Part shown: positions 27,134-36,998 of the stretch, piece after piece | How the letters are laid out: the number at the start of each line of letters is the position of its first letter | Position numbering within the stretch: position 1 is the stretch's first letter | Assembly (NCBI RefSeq): GCF_017161405.1 | Contig: NZ_CP071051.1 | Span: 2,356,001-2,420,000, forward strand | Origin: Leucobacter sp. CX169 | GTDB taxonomy: Bacteria; Actinomycetota; Actinomycetes; Actinomycetales; Microbacteriaceae | DNA: 64,000 bases | Direction: 5' to 3' | Made by a program: the position numbers and the translations under genes | The notes under the pieces: generated by a model | Database searches by the model: none | The model's input: only the letters and a program-made list of their open reading frames with translations | What the model was told of the DNA's origin: nothing

Positions 27134-28153
27134 CTACTTCGCTGGGCGCGCGCGCTCGGCGCGGAGCTTCGACACTTCGTAGAGCGCGACGCTCGCCGCG
27201 ATGCCGGCGTTCAACGACTCGGTCGCTGCATTGATGGGCACCGAGACAATGGCGTCACAGTGCTCGGTCACGAGGCGGGACAGGCCCTTGCCCTCGCTGC
27301 CGATCACGATCAGCAGCGGGCGGTCGGCCAGGTCCAGGCCGGGCAGCGAGACGTCGCCGTCGCCGTCCATGCCCACGACGAAGACGCCGCGGTCCTTGAA
27401 CGTCTTGATGGTCTGCGTGAGGTTCGCGGCCATAGCCACCGGCACCCGAGCTGCGGCTCCGGCCGACGTCTTCCATGCAGAGGCCGTGAGGCCGACCGAG
27501 CGGCGCTGCGGCACGATGACGCCCTGGCCGCCAAACGCGGCGACGGAACGAATGATCGCGCCGAGGTTGCGGGGGTCCGTGATGCCATCGAGCGCGACGA
27601 GCAGCGGGGTCTGGTTGCGATCGAGGACCTGGTCGAGCAGCTCCTCCGGGTGCGCGTACTTGTACGGCGGAACCTTAAGAACGATGCCCTGGTGCACCGA
27701 GTCGCGCGACACCATGCGGTCCATCTCGGCGCGCATGATCTCGAGCACCGGGATGTTGCGGCCCACGGCCAGGCCCAGGATCTCGCGCATGCGCTCGTCC
27801 ATTTCGACCTTCGCCGCGACGTAGAGCGCGGTCGAGGGGGTGCGCGTACGCAGTGCCTCAAGCACCGCATTGCGGCCGGTGACCAACTCAATGTCTTCGC
27901 TGCGCTTGCCGCTGCCTCCGCGCTGGCTGCGCTCGCCGCTCGGGCGTCCGCCCTTGCGCGGATCCTTGCCGCCGGCTGCGACGTAGCGCTCCCGCGCCAG
28001 CTTCGCCTTGCCCTTGACGTGGTAGGTGCGGTCTTCCGCCTTCGGCGTCGGTCCGCGGCCCTCGAGCGCCTGACGCCCCTGGCCTCCTGAACCGACGGCC
28101 TTGCCGCGACTCTTCTTGCGGACAGCGCCGCCGCGCCCGTGCTTGCTACTCAT
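27134..28153 (-). CDS. rlmB: 23S rRNA 2'-O-ribose methyltransferase (TrmH/RlmB family)
   Basis: 339 residues. Residues 1 to about 85 are a basic, Gly/Lys-rich extension. An L30e-like substrate-binding domain follows ([16 protein letters not shown]), then the SPOUT methyltransferase with a trefoil knot: [33 protein letters not shown] and [19 protein letters not shown]. Family members methylate G2251 of 23S rRNA. It overlaps cysS by four bases (ATGA) in the conserved order cysS-rlmB. Confidence 0.93.
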   Translation of the reverse strand: MSSKHGRGGAVRKKSRGKAVGSGGQGRQALEGRGPTPKAEDRTYHVKGKAKLARERYVAAGGKDPRKGGRPSGERSQRGGSGKRSEDIELVTGRNAVLEALRTRTPSTALYVAAKVEMDERMREILGLAVGRNIPVLEIMRAEMDRMVSRDSVHQGIVLKVPPYKYAHPEELLDQVLDRNQTPLLVALDGITDPRNLGAIIRSVAAFGGQGVIVPQRRSVGLTASAWKTSAGAAARVPVAMAANLTQTIKTFKDRGVFVVGMDGDGDVSLPGLDLADRPLLIVIGSEGKGLSRLVTEHCDAIVSVPINAATESLNAGIAASVALYEVSKLRAERARPAK

Positions 28154-29589
28154 GTGAGACTCCAGTGGGTTCCATTTTGGGTGTCTTCCAAGGCGATCCC
28201 TGCCGCCAAGAGGCGGTCGCGGATCGCGTCGCCGGTCGCAAAGTCGCGGGCGGCGCGAGCCGTCCGTCGCTCAGCGATAAGTTCAGTGACGAGCGCGTCC
28301 AGCGCCCGGTCGGAGCCCGCGTCGGACGACTTCGTCCAGAGCGGATCGCGCGGGTCGATACCGAGCACGTCGAGCATTGCGACGACCTCGTCTGCGCGCT
28401 CAGCGGCCAATTCTTTGTCGCCGGCGTCGAGCGCGGTGTTCCCCGCGCGAATCGTCTGGTGCAGCGCCGCGAGGGCGAGCGGGGTGGCGAAGTCGTCGAC
28501 CATCGCCGCGACAAACTCAGCGGGGAGCTCTGCCAGGCGCGCCCGTCCGCCCCGAGGGGCGGCGACGGTACCGAGCACACGCTCGGCACGCTCGAGGAAC
28601 GCCTCGATGCGCTCAAACGCCGCGGCCGCCTCGACGAGTGCATCGGGCTGATAGTCGAGGACCGAGCGATAGTGCGCCGAGCCGAGGAAGTACCGCAGCA
28701 CGACGGGCCGCGCTTGCGCCAGCAGGTCGTGGGCGAAGAGCGAGTTGCCGAGCGACTTCGACATCTTCTGGCCGCCGGTGTTCACGAGGCCGTTGTGCAC
28801 CCAGTACCGGGCGAACGCATCGCCCGCCGCGGTCGACTGCGCCAGCTCGTTCTCGTGGTGGGGGAAGCGCAGGTCGAGCCCACCGCCGTGGATGTCGAAC
28901 TCGCCGCCGAGGTAGCGCGCGGCCATCGCCGAGCACTCGATGTGCCAGCCGGGGCGGCCGAGGCCCCAGGGCGACGGCCAGGCCGCGCTTTCGGGCTCGT
29001 GTGCGCGGTGCGCTTTCCACAGCGCAAAGTCGCGCGGGTCGCGCTTGCCGACCGGCTCGCTGTCGGCTGCGGCTTCCATCTGGTCGGCGCGCTGGCGAGT
29101 CAACTCGCCGTACTGCGGCCAGCTGCCGGTGTCGAAGTAGACGCTCGCGCTGCCGTCGGCCGCGGGGTAGGCATGACCGCGCTCGATCAGCCGCTCGATC
29201 AGCTCGACCATCTGCGCAATGTTCGCGGTGGCGCGTGGCTCGTAGGTCGGCGCCGTCACACCGATCGCGTCGTAGGCGGCGGTGAACTCGCGCTCAACAC
29301 GGTAGGCGAGCGCCCACCATTCTTCGGGCTCGCCGGCCTCGGCCGATGCCTTCGCGCGATCGAGGATCTTGTCGTCGATGTCGGTCACGTTCCGAATCAG
29401 CGTGACCTGCAACCCGGTCGCGGCAAACCAGCGGCGCATCTGGTCGTACACGAGCGCGCTGCGCAGGTGGCCGATATGCGGCGCCGACTGCACGGTGGGA
29501 CCACACACGTAGAGACCGACCTCGCCCGGAATCCGGGGGTCAAAGTCAACGACCTCTTGCCGTCTGGAGTCGTAAATCCGTTGTTGCAC
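28150..29589 (-). CDS. cysS: Cysteinyl-tRNA synthetase
   Basis: Charges tRNA-Cys. 479 residues. The zinc Cys lies in [15 protein letters not shown], which also holds the HIGH signature, and KMSKSLGN is the second class I signature. WHIECSAMA and HHENELAQS supply the other zinc ligands. Absence of the inositol-ligase type of N-terminus distinguishes it from the mycothiol enzyme MshC. GTG at 29589 is chosen because the family N-terminus starts there; the upstream open frame is Arg/Pro-rich. It lies between ispF and rlmB. Confidence 0.95.
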   Translation of the reverse strand: MQQRIYDSRRQEVVDFDPRIPGEVGLYVCGPTVQSAPHIGHLRSALVYDQMRRWFAATGLQVTLIRNVTDIDDKILDRAKASAEAGEPEEWWALAYRVEREFTAAYDAIGVTAPTYEPRATANIAQMVELIERLIERGHAYPAADGSASVYFDTGSWPQYGELTRQRADQMEAAADSEPVGKRDPRDFALWKAHRAHEPESAAWPSPWGLGRPGWHIECSAMAARYLGGEFDIHGGGLDLRFPHHENELAQSTAAGDAFARYWVHNGLVNTGGQKMSKSLGNSLFAHDLLAQARPVVLRYFLGSAHYRSVLDYQPDALVEAAAAFERIEAFLERAERVLGTVAAPRGGRARLAELPAEFVAAMVDDFATPLALAALHQTIRAGNTALDAGDKELAAERADEVVAMLDVLGIDPRDPLWTKSSDAGSDRALDALVTELIAERRTARAARDFATGDAIRDRLLAAGIALEDTQNGTHWSLT

Positions 29590-29599
29590 GGGTGCAAGC

Positions 29600-30127
29600 C
29601 TACGCGGTCGCGCTGGCGTTACCTGCGATTTTCCCCGCGGGGGCGCCACCAGGATCCGCCCCAATCAATGCCGTGGCGAGCGCCGCGAGGCCCTCGCCGC
29701 GTCCGGTGAAGCCCAGACCATCGGTCGTCGTGGCCCCAATACTGACCGGAGCACCCACGAGCGCGGTCATCGCCGCCTGCGCCTCGGCGCGGCGCGGGGA
29801 GAATCGCGGGTGCTCCCCCACGATCTGCACGGTCACGTTGATGGGGCGCCAGCCGTGCTGGGCCAGGAGCGCGAGGGTGTCCGTCACGAAGACGGCGCTG
29901 CGCGCCCCCGCGTACTGCGGGTCAGCGGTGCCAAACCGCGAGCCGATGTCACCCAGGCCAGCCGCCGAGAGGAGGGCGTCGACGATCGCGTGACAGACCG
30001 CGTCACCGTCGCTGTGGCCCGCGAGGCCGGGTTCGCCGGGCCAATCGAGCCCGGCGAGGCGCAGCGGCGACGCCGGGTCAAACGCGTGCACATCGACGCC
30101 GCTGCCGACGCGGATCTCGGGGGTCAT
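29600..30127 (-). CDS. ispF: 2-C-methyl-D-erythritol 2,4-cyclodiphosphate synthase
   Basis: Fifth enzyme of the MEP isoprenoid pathway. 175 residues, the usual size. The metal site is formed by [10 protein letters not shown] near the start and [24 protein letters not shown] and the C-terminal [15 protein letters not shown] are also present. It overlaps the end of ispD by four bases (ATGA), so both are coupled. Confidence 0.96.
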   Translation of the reverse strand: MTPEIRVGSGVDVHAFDPASPLRLAGLDWPGEPGLAGHSDGDAVCHAIVDALLSAAGLGDIGSRFGTADPQYAGARSAVFVTDTLALLAQHGWRPINVTVQIVGEHPRFSPRRAEAQAAMTALVGAPVSIGATTTDGLGFTGRGEGLAALATALIGADPGGAPAGKIAGNASATA

Positions 30128-30912
30128 CGGTCCTCCCCGTCACGGACAGCGCTCGTCGAGTCCGCTCGCCCAACCGAGGCCTGCCACAGCGCCTCCAGGA
30201 GGGCGGCGTCGGCGGCGGTCGTGAGCTTGTGCGCACGCAGCTCGCCGGGGACGACGCGGACGTGAGCGCCAGCGAGTTGTACCACCTCGGCGTCGTCGGT
30301 GGGAAGCGCGTGGCCCGAGCCGCGCGCCCCCAGACCCGCATGCGCCGCCTCGAGCAGTTCGCGCGGAAAGCCCTGCGGGGTCTGCACGGCGACCAGATCG
30401 GCGCGCGAGACGGTCTCCTGGACGATGCCGTCAGCCGTGACCCGCTTGAGCGTGTCGGCGACCGGGCTGCCGGGCACGACGGCCTCGCCGGTGCGGTGCA
30501 CCTCGGCGGCGACGCGCACGAACAGCGCGCCAGAAGTGAGGGGGCGAGCGGCGTCGTGCACGAGCACGGTGTCGATCGACGGCACGAGCGCCTCGATCCC
30601 GAAGCGCACCGATTCGTGACGCTCACGGCCCCCAGCCACGACCGCCACATGCCAGCCGTGCGCCTCGGCCGGGCTGGCGGCAACGAGTTCCAGTACTTCG
30701 GCGGCGCGATCCTGCGGAACCACCAGCACGAGTTGGCCGCCACCGGGGAGCGAGGCCACCGTGCAGAGAGCATGCTCAAGCAGCGAGCGCCCGCCAATGC
30801 TCGTAAAAGCTTTGGGGACGCTCGCGCCGAGTCGTTCGCCTCGGCCGGCCGCGACCACGATCACGCCCAAGCGGGCGAGCGGGTGCGGACCTGTGGCCGT
30901 CGGTTGTGTCAC
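30124..30912 (-). CDS. ispD: 2-C-methyl-D-erythritol 4-phosphate cytidylyltransferase
   Basis: Third enzyme of the MEP pathway: joins CTP and MEP. 262 residues. The nucleotide-binding loop VVAAGRGERLGASVPKAF is at about residues 18-35; VLVHDAARPLTS and VQTPQGFPRELL are diagnostic. It lies between carD and ispF, the same order as in mycobacteria. Confidence 0.96.
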   Translation of the reverse strand: MTQPTATGPHPLARLGVIVVAAGRGERLGASVPKAFTSIGGRSLLEHALCTVASLPGGGQLVLVVPQDRAAEVLELVAASPAEAHGWHVAVVAGGRERHESVRFGIEALVPSIDTVLVHDAARPLTSGALFVRVAAEVHRTGEAVVPGSPVADTLKRVTADGIVQETVSRADLVAVQTPQGFPRELLEAAHAGLGARGSGHALPTDDAEVVQLAGAHVRVVPGELRAHKLTTAADAALLEALWQASVGRADSTSAVRDGEDR

Positions 30913-30935
30913 GGGTGCCCGAGGAAGCGAAGCTA

Positions 30936-31418
30936 CTAGGAGGCCAGTACTTCGTCGAGTACCGCGCCCGCGCGCTCCTCGTCGGTCTTCTCGGCAAGTG
31001 CCAGCTCAGACACGAGAATCTGGCGCGCCTTCGCAAGCATGCGCTTCTCTCCAGCCGAGAGGCCGCGATCCTGATCGCGGCGCCACAGGTCGCGCACGAC
31101 CTCCGACACCTTGATGACGTCGCCGGAGGCGAGCTTCTCAAGGTTCGCCTTGTACCGGCGCGACCAGTTGGTCGGCTCTTCCGTGAACGGGGTGCGGAGC
31201 ACCTCGAAGACGCGCTCGAGCCCTTCCTGGTCGATGACGTCACGAACGCCGACGAGGTCGCAGTTCTCCGCGGGTACCTCAATGGTCAGATCGCCCTGGT
31301 TCACCTGCAGCTTCAGGAAGAGCTTCTCTTCACCGCCGAGCTTGCGCTTCTTGACCTCAATGATCTTCGCCGCGCCGTGGTGGGGGTAGACAACAGTCTC
31401 GCCAACCTCAAATTGCAT
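30936..31418 (-). CDS. carD: CarD-family RNA polymerase-binding regulator
   Basis: 160 residues. The N-terminal Tudor-like RNA polymerase interaction domain begins [19 protein letters not shown]; the C-terminal helical DNA-binding domain includes [13 protein letters not shown] and [13 protein letters not shown]. CarD stabilises open promoter complexes, especially at rRNA promoters, and is essential in mycobacteria. The ATG at 31418 has GGAG about eight bases upstream. Confidence 0.95.
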   Translation of the reverse strand: MQFEVGETVVYPHHGAAKIIEVKKRKLGGEEKLFLKLQVNQGDLTIEVPAENCDLVGVRDVIDQEGLERVFEVLRTPFTEEPTNWSRRYKANLEKLASGDVIKVSEVVRDLWRRDQDRGLSAGEKRMLAKARQILVSELALAEKTDEERAGAVLDEVLAS

Positions 31419-31474
31419 CGAGTGAGCTCCTTTAACAGTCCAGCCCCTAGAATACCACACTCGACACGCCTTAG

Positions 31475-31488
31475 TTAGGGTATCCTAA
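31475..31488. promoter_or_regulatory. TTAGG-GTAT-CCTAA palindrome between carD and the lipoprotein gene
   Basis: An AT-rich palindrome in a GC-rich divergent promoter region. The TATCCT inside could be a -10 element for the plus-strand lipoprotein gene, and the half-sites resemble those of DtxR/IdeR iron boxes, though the spacing is shorter than the 19-base consensus. Which of these applies cannot be decided. Confidence 0.3.
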
Positions 31489-31582
31489 GCTGCACACCAT
31501 TCGCCACGGGAGATAGAATCAATCTGACTGTCATCCGCAGGGTGACTGACCCTGGAAAAGCACCAGCTTCGGAGGACCCACG

Positions 31583-32164
31583 TTGAACACCCGGATCGTC
31601 TCGTCTGTCGCGCTTGCGGCCGTCATCGCCCTTGGCGCGACTGGCTGCAGCCTGATCGCACACCAGGGCACCCTGACCCCCTACGCCCCGAGCGATGGCA
31701 TCGATGCGAATGCTGGCGCCGTCGAGGTGCGCAACCTTCTCCTCGTCGTCTCCGAGGAGAACGGCGTCCTGAACACCGTCTTCACGGCTGTGAACTCGAG
31801 CGACAGCGTGCAGCAGCTCTCAATGACGATCGTCTCGAGCGACAGCCAGCAGACGGTGCACACCTTCGAGATCGAGCCTGGCACTACCAAGTTCGGCGAT
31901 CCCAGCTCGGATCTTGACCTTGCAATCGTGCAGGATCCGGCCGCACGCGCCGGCGCCCTGGCGAGCGTCTACCTGCAGTCGGGCAACTCGACCGAGGTCC
32001 AGCGCGACGTCCCCATTCTTGACGGCACCCTGGCGGAGTACGCAAACTACGTCTTGACCGCAGCCCAGCTGAAGGCCGCACTGCCCGCGACCGACGATTT
32101 GACCGGCGAAGAGGTCCCCGAGACCGACGTCGAGGCGGCCACGACCACCCCGGCCGCCGAGTAG
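31583..32164 (+). CDS. LpqE-like lipoprotein
   Basis: 193 residues. A signal peptide (VALAAVIALGATGC) ends in a lipobox with the lipidated Cys near residue 22. The rest is beta-rich with no catalytic motif (NLLLVVSEENGVLNTVFTAVN) and ends in an acidic/Thr-rich tail. The start is TTG with GGAGG nine bases upstream. In mycobacteria the lipoprotein LpqE lies divergent from carD in the same place, so it is probably the counterpart; the role is unknown. Confidence 0.8.
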   Translation: MNTRIVSSVALAAVIALGATGCSLIAHQGTLTPYAPSDGIDANAGAVEVRNLLLVVSEENGVLNTVFTAVNSSDSVQQLSMTIVSSDSQQTVHTFEIEPGTTKFGDPSSDLDLAIVQDPAARAGALASVYLQSGNSTEVQRDVPILDGTLAEYANYVLTAAQLKAALPATDDLTGEEVPETDVEAATTTPAAE

Positions 32165-32188
32165 CCTCCGCTTTTCGGCAGTAGCGCG

Positions 32189-32227
32189 ACAGAGCCCCGC
32201 TCGCCCTTCTGGGCGGCGGGGCTCTGT
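32189..32227. terminator. Bidirectional terminator
   Basis: A 12-base outer stem (ACAGAGCCCCGC and complement) and an inner CGCCC-TTCT-GGGCG stem, between the lipoprotein gene and regX3, which converge on it. Confidence 0.85.
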
Positions 32228-32237
32228 TCGTGTGTGG

Positions 32238-32927
32238 CTAGTTGAAGCGGTAGCCGACGCCGCGCACCGTGCTCAGCAAAGTGGGCGAGCTCGGCGACTC
32301 TTCGATGCGCGAGCGGATGCGCTTGATGTGCACGTCGAGGGTCTTCGTGTCGCCGTAGTAGTTGCTACCCCAGACGCGGTCGATCAGCTGGCCGCGGGTG
32401 AGCACGCGGCCAGCATTCTGCATGAGCAGCTCCAGCAGCTCGAACTCCCGCAGCGGCATCGCCACTTCCTCGCCGCGCACCGTCACTGAGTGCCGGTCGG
32501 TGTCGAGCCGAATATCGGCCACCTCAAGCACGCCGGCTTGGTCCAGCGGCGCCTCCGGCTCGATGCCCCGCCGTCTGAGCGCGGCCCGGATCCGCGCGAG
32601 CAGCTCGCGGGTCGAGTACGGCTTCGTGATGTAGTCGTCGGCGCCGAGTTCAAGCCCGACGACGATGTCGATCTCGCTGTCCTTCGCCGTCAGCATGACG
32701 ATGGGGACCTGCGAGCGTGCCCGAATCGAACGGCACACCTCGGTGCCTGGCAGCCCCGGCAACATGAGATCGAGCAGCACCAGGTCGAACGTCTCCTCAC
32801 CAAACGCCTGGACGGCGAGGTTGCCGTCGCCGACCACGCGCACGGAGTACCCCTCCCGCTCCAGCAGATACGCGAGTGGCTGCGAGATCGACTCCTCGTC
32901 CTCGACGAGCAGGATTCGCTGTGTCAT
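32238..32927 (-). CDS. regX3: Phosphate-responsive response regulator RegX3
   Basis: 229-residue OmpR-type regulator. The receiver domain has acidic pocket residues in LLVEDEES, the phospho-acceptor Asp in LVLLDLMLPG and Lys in DDYITKPYS. The winged-helix domain ends SNYYGDTKTLDVHIKRIRSRIE and STVRGVGYRFN. It overlaps the senX3 stop by four bases, and phoU is divergent from senX3, the arrangement of the phosphate system SenX3-RegX3. It probably recognises the PHO-box repeats described at 2843, 34273 and 47411. Confidence 0.92.
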   Translation of the reverse strand: MTQRILLVEDEESISQPLAYLLEREGYSVRVVGDGNLAVQAFGEETFDLVLLDLMLPGLPGTEVCRSIRARSQVPIVMLTAKDSEIDIVVGLELGADDYITKPYSTRELLARIRAALRRRGIEPEAPLDQAGVLEVADIRLDTDRHSVTVRGEEVAMPLREFELLELLMQNAGRVLTRGQLIDRVWGSNYYGDTKTLDVHIKRIRSRIEESPSSPTLLSTVRGVGYRFN

Positions 32928-34213
32928 GAGTTCTCCCCCAGTTCGCTCGGTGCGGCCCCGAGGCGCGCACCCGTGATCCCTGTCGGCTCGTCACCCTGCG
33001 CGGTGAGCGCGGGTCGTGCCGACTTCGCAGTCTTTCCGGGCTTGCGCCCCGACTTCTTTGCCTTCTTAGAACGCTTGCCTCGCCCCTCGTCGCCCCCCTC
33101 GGCGAGCGGGAAGGTGAGCGAAAAGCTCGAGCCCACCCCGGGCTGTGACCAGGCGTCGACATCGCCGCCGTGGCTCCGCAGCGTGTGCCGGACGATGCTC
33201 AGGCCGAGGCCAGTGCCGCCCTCGTCGCGACTGCGGCCGTCGTCGACGCGGAAGAATCGCTCAAAGACGCGCGGCAAGTGCTCCGCGGCGATGCCCTTGC
33301 CCTGATCGGTGACCGTCACGACCAGCGCGCGGCCCTCAAACTCCATGCCGATCCCGACTCGACCGCCGGGCGGCGAATGCTCGATCGCGTTGGAGAGCAG
33401 GTTCGCCACTGCCACACCGAGGGCGCTCGGGCGCCCCAGCATCACGGCGGCGCGCGCGGCGTCGGCGGCGTCGGACTCGATGACGACGAGCTCCACCCGG
33501 CGCTCCCCCGCGAGGATGCGGTGGGCGTCCACTTCCTGGCGCACGAGCGCGCGCAGGTCGACCCGCTCGCGCTGTTCGGGCAGCAAGGTCGACTGCGCCT
33601 CGGACAGGCGGATCACGTCGCGGGCGAGCTCGGCGAGGCGACGCGATTCCTTGATGAGCTTCTTCGAGAAGGTGCGGACCATCGCGGGGTCGTCCGCCGC
33701 CTCCTGCACGGCCTCCGAGAGGAGACCGATCGCGCTGATGGGGGTCTTCAGTTCGTGGCTGATGTTCGTAATGAAGTCGCGACGCATGGCGTTCACGCGC
33801 TGTTCTTCGCCCTGATCGTCGGCGAGCACCACGACGAAGCGGTCGCCGAGGGGGAACACCCGCAGCCAGATCGCGTCGTCGCCGTCGCCGGGCTCACGGG
33901 TATAGGGCAGGCCCGTGGCCAGCACCTCGCGGGCGCGCCCCAGAAACTCGGGGGTGAGGAGCTGCTCACCGGTGATCGTCTCGTGCTCGCGCGCCGGCCG
34001 GTTCGCGAAGACGGGCGAGAGCGAGGCGTCCAGGATGACGCCGAACCCGCGGAGTTCTTCGAGGATCTTGATGGCGACCGGCGGGATCTCCGGGTGCATC
34101 GCGGCCGCGCGGCGGCGAGCAAGCGAACGGGCGATGACCACGGTGCCAACGGCGAGGACGCCGAAGACAACGCCGAGCCCGACCGAGAGCAACACGAGGA
34201 GGGACGGTGACAT
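32924..34213 (-). CDS. senX3: Sensor histidine kinase SenX3
   Basis: 429 residues. One N-terminal membrane helix (LLVLLSVGLGVVFGVLAVG), a PAS-like domain (LRGFGVILDASLSPVFANRPA), a HisKA helix with the phospho-acceptor His in FITNISHELKTPISAIG, and the ATPase lobe with LLSNAIEHSP, DQGKGIA and GGTGLGLSIV. The C-terminal 60 residues are Lys/Arg-rich and probably disordered. It works with RegX3 and PhoU in phosphate sensing; the single short helix is usual for SenX3. Confidence 0.9.
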   Translation of the reverse strand: MSPSLLVLLSVGLGVVFGVLAVGTVVIARSLARRRAAAMHPEIPPVAIKILEELRGFGVILDASLSPVFANRPAREHETITGEQLLTPEFLGRAREVLATGLPYTREPGDGDDAIWLRVFPLGDRFVVVLADDQGEEQRVNAMRRDFITNISHELKTPISAIGLLSEAVQEAADDPAMVRTFSKKLIKESRRLAELARDVIRLSEAQSTLLPEQRERVDLRALVRQEVDAHRILAGERRVELVVIESDAADAARAAVMLGRPSALGVAVANLLSNAIEHSPPGGRVGIGMEFEGRALVVTVTDQGKGIAAEHLPRVFERFFRVDDGRSRDEGGTGLGLSIVRHTLRSHGGDVDAWSQPGVGSSFSLTFPLAEGGDEGRGKRSKKAKKSGRKPGKTAKSARPALTAQGDEPTGITGARLGAAPSELGENS

Positions 34214-34272
34214 GCCTCCATGCTAGGCCGCGGGCTGTACCGTTCCGGCAGGATCTCGCAACCCGGGCGAGT

Positions 34273-34294
34273 GTTCAGCTATCGTTCACCTGGG
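34273..34294. promoter_or_regulatory. PHO-box-like direct repeat between senX3 and phoU
   Basis: Two adjoining 11-base units beginning GTTCAGC and GTTCACC lie in the divergent promoter region, about 95 bases before phoU. Same core and spacing as at the pstS promoter. It fits autoregulation by RegX3. Confidence 0.55.
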
Positions 34295-34386
34295 GGCCGG
34301 ATCGAATTCACTCTGGCCAGGAAAGATTGCGGGTGCGAGGGCTGCGAATGCGCCGTTGCACCATCCGCCGAGAAGGGAACCGTCGC

Positions 34387-35028
34387 GTGCGCGAAGTATT
34401 TCAACAGGAACTGCGCGAGGTACAGGATCGCCTCGTCGAGATTTCCGAGCTTGTCGAGGTCGCCATCCAGCGCGCGACCACCGCATTTCGCGAGTCCGAC
34501 GTTACGCTCGCTGAGGCCGTCATCGACGCGGACGACGAGATCGACCGCCTTGCGACCGACCTGGACGAGCTCACCATCACGATCCTCGCCCGGCAGCAGC
34601 CGGTCGCCTCAGACCTGCGCCTCGTCGTGGGGGCGCTGCGCATGAGCGCCTCGCTCGAGCGCATGGGCGACATCGCCCAGCACATCGCGCAGCTCGCCCG
34701 CTACCGCTTCCCCGAGAGCGCGATCCCGAAGGGACTGACGAAGATCTTCTCGAAGATGGGCGATCTCGATGTGGCGATGGCCGCGAAGCTCACCCAGCTG
34801 CTGCGCGAGCAGGATCCCCGCATCATCGGCGAGATCCGCGACCTGGACGATCAGCTCGACGAGTTGCACGCCCGCGTGTTCGAGAAGGTGCTCAGCGACG
34901 ACCTCCGCGCCGACCGCACGAACGTCGTGGATGCGACGCTCGCCAGCCGCTACCACGAGCGCTTTGGCGATCACGCGGTGAGCGTCACCAAGAAGGTGAA
35001 CTACTTCCTGAGCGGCGACTGGTCGTAG
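34387..35028 (+). CDS. phoU: Phosphate transport regulator PhoU
   Basis: 213 residues, two repeated three-helix bundles. The conserved metal-binding patterns appear in both halves: EAVIDADDEIDRLATDLDE and RLVVGALRMSASLERMGDIAQHIAQLA, then ELHARVFEKVL and ASRYHERFGDHAVSVTKKVNY. PhoU links Pst transporter state to the kinase SenX3. The GTG at 34387 is chosen because AAGGGA lies about eight bases upstream and the family N-terminus follows. It is monocistronic and ends in a strong terminator. Confidence 0.95.
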   Translation: MREVFQQELREVQDRLVEISELVEVAIQRATTAFRESDVTLAEAVIDADDEIDRLATDLDELTITILARQQPVASDLRLVVGALRMSASLERMGDIAQHIAQLARYRFPESAIPKGLTKIFSKMGDLDVAMAAKLTQLLREQDPRIIGEIRDLDDQLDELHARVFEKVLSDDLRADRTNVVDATLASRYHERFGDHAVSVTKKVNYFLSGDWS

Positions 35029-35040
35029 TCAACCGCCCAC

Positions 35041-35080
35041 GAGAAAGCGGCCGGCACCCGAGGGTGCCGGCCGCTTTCTC
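35041..35080. terminator. Terminator between phoU and gpmA
   Basis: A perfect 19-base stem (GAGAAAGCGGCCGGCACCC and complement) with a two-base centre lies 13 bases after the phoU stop and 14 before the gpmA stop, so it serves both convergent genes. TTTCTCGTTG on the plus strand and the mirrored A/T-rich base give a modest T tract. Confidence 0.9.
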
Positions 35081-35094
35081 GTTGCAGCTCTGGG

Positions 35095-35838
35095 CTAGGC
35101 CTTGCCCTGCGAGGCAACGGCCGCGGCGCCCGCGGCAGCAGCCTCGGGGTCGAGGTAGCGCCCCGGTCCGGTCGGCACGAAGTTGTCGTCGAGTTCGTAC
35201 ACGAGCGGGATTCCCGTCGGGATGTTCAGGCCCGCGATGTCCTCGTCGGAGATGCCCTCAAGGTGCTTGACGAGCGCGCGCAGCGAGTTGCCGTGCGCCG
35301 TGACGAGTACCGTGTGGCCGGCCGCGAGGTCGGGCTGAATCTCGCCCTCCCAGTACGGGATGAGGCGGTCGATAACGTCCTTCAGGCACTCGGTGCGCGG
35401 CTGCTCCCCGTCGATGCCGACGTAGCGCGGGTCACCCGCCTGCGACCACTCGCTCGAGTCGTCGAGCACGGGCGGGGGCGTGTCGAACGAACGACGCCAG
35501 AGCATGAACTGCTCCTCGCCGAACTCCTCGAGGGTCTGCGCCTTGTCCATGCCCTGCAGCGCGCCGTAGTGACGCTCGTTCAGGCGCCACGAGCGGCGCA
35601 CCGGGATCCAGAGGCGATCGGCGGTCTCGAGGGCGAGGTTCGACGTCTGGATCGCGCGACTGAGCACCGAGGTGTGCAGCACGTCAGGCAGGATCCCGGC
35701 CTCGGCGAGCAACGTGCCGGCGCGGCCGGCCTCGCTGCGTCCGCGCTCCGTGAGGCGCACGTCCACCCAACCGGTGAACAGGTTCTTTTCGTTCCATTCG
35801 CTCTGGCCGTGGCGCAGCAGAATCAGGGTGTGGCTCAT
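35095..35838 (-). CDS. gpmA: 2,3-bisphosphoglycerate-dependent phosphoglycerate mutase
   Basis: Interconverts 3- and 2-phosphoglycerate in glycolysis. 247 residues. The catalytic His is in [18 protein letters not shown], followed by [25 protein letters not shown] and the second His in [11 protein letters not shown]. The size and the long insertion mark it as a true mutase, not a small phosphatase like the gene at 6781. The ATG at 35838 is chosen as the family start. Confidence 0.95.
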   Translation of the reverse strand: MSHTLILLRHGQSEWNEKNLFTGWVDVRLTERGRSEAGRAGTLLAEAGILPDVLHTSVLSRAIQTSNLALETADRLWIPVRRSWRLNERHYGALQGMDKAQTLEEFGEEQFMLWRRSFDTPPPVLDDSSEWSQAGDPRYVGIDGEQPRTECLKDVIDRLIPYWEGEIQPDLAAGHTVLVTAHGNSLRALVKHLEGISDEDIAGLNIPTGIPLVYELDDNFVPTGPGRYLDPEAAAAGAAAVASQGKA

Positions 35839-35876
35839 GCCTCCAGCGTAGCCGAAATGGCACGCCCGCTCGTCAG

Positions 35877-36998
35877 CTACAGGCAGCGCAGGCGAGGAAT
35901 CTCGCGGGTCGCGCCCGCGTCGGCCGGCACGATCTCCTCCTGGGAGCAGACGATCGGGGCGAGGCCCTCGGGGCGGATCTCCACCGCCGCGTCGATCGGG
36001 GTGGACCGTTTGAGGAGCGCGAGCGCCACCCCGCCCCACTCGTAGTGGTTCGCGGCGCGGGTGATGCGCCCGATGGGGCGTGCGTCGGCGTCTGCCCCCG
36101 CGAGGAACACGAGCGAGCCGTGCGGCGGGAGCGCCCCCTCCGAGCCATCCAGGAACAGGAGGGCGAGGCGCCGCGGCGGGTGACCGAGATTGTGTACCTT
36201 CGCCACGGTCTCTTGACCTCGGTAGCAGCCCTTGGTCAGGTGCACTGCGCTGCGCAGCCAGTCGAACTCGTGCGGGATCGCGCGCTCGTCGACCTCGCCG
36301 TGACGGCTCGGGCGCCAGGCCCGCACCTCCAGCGCATCAAGGGACAGCAGGCCAGCGGCGAGCAGGGCACCGGCGCGCACCAAGTCCGCGACCGCGCCGG
36401 CCGAGGCCCGCTCGAAGAGGAGATGGTGAGCACTCCAGTCGGCGCCGGGATGCACCTCAGGGACCGCGTACTGGTGACCGCCGCGCGCCACCTCGGCCCA
36501 GGGGTCTCGCCACTCGGCGAGCAGGCCGGGAACGCCGCGGAGGGCGGCGAGCGCCGGGCCCTCGGATCCGGCCGGAGTGTTCGCGAAGGCGACGTAGGCG
36601 ATCGTCTCTGCGGAGACGTCGGCGACCTCAACGCGCAGCGCGAACCGCATGCGAGTGAGAAAGTCGGTGAGGGCGGGCGCCTCGTCCTCGTCCACCAGCA
36701 GCCAGGCGCGCTCCCCGTCGTCCACCACACGAATGGCGTGCAGAATGCGACCGTTCGGGTCGAGGAGCAGCGTCTCAGCGCTGTCTCCCGCGGCCAGGTC
36801 GGTCAACCGCTGACTGGTCATCGAGTCCAGCCAGCGCAGACGGTCGGGGCCCGAAACGCGAACGGCGCCGCGGTGCCCCAGCTCTACTGCCGCGCGGCCC
36901 TCAGCGAGCGCGCGCTGCTCAATGAGCGGAGAGCCGAAGTGAGCCGGCGCTCCCGCCTCGGTGAGGACGGCGCCGGGTAGATCCGCGAATCCGGGCAT
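35877..36998 (-). CDS. ygfZ: Folate-binding protein YgfZ/GcvT-like
   Basis: 373 residues, a GcvT-like fold. The diagnostic motif [17 protein letters not shown] is in the C-terminal half; the first half contains [29 protein letters not shown]. In other bacteria YgfZ supports assembly of certain iron-sulfur proteins using tetrahydrofolate. The start codon overlaps the stop of the nitrobindin-like gene by one base (TGATG), so they are coupled. Confidence 0.93.
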   Translation of the reverse strand: MPGFADLPGAVLTEAGAPAHFGSPLIEQRALAEGRAAVELGHRGAVRVSGPDRLRWLDSMTSQRLTDLAAGDSAETLLLDPNGRILHAIRVVDDGERAWLLVDEDEAPALTDFLTRMRFALRVEVADVSAETIAYVAFANTPAGSEGPALAALRGVPGLLAEWRDPWAEVARGGHQYAVPEVHPGADWSAHHLLFERASAGAVADLVRAGALLAAGLLSLDALEVRAWRPSRHGEVDERAIPHEFDWLRSAVHLTKGCYRGQETVAKVHNLGHPPRRLALLFLDGSEGALPPHGSLVFLAGADADARPIGRITRAANHYEWGGVALALLKRSTPIDAAVEIRPEGLAPIVCSQEEIVPADAGATREIPRLRCL

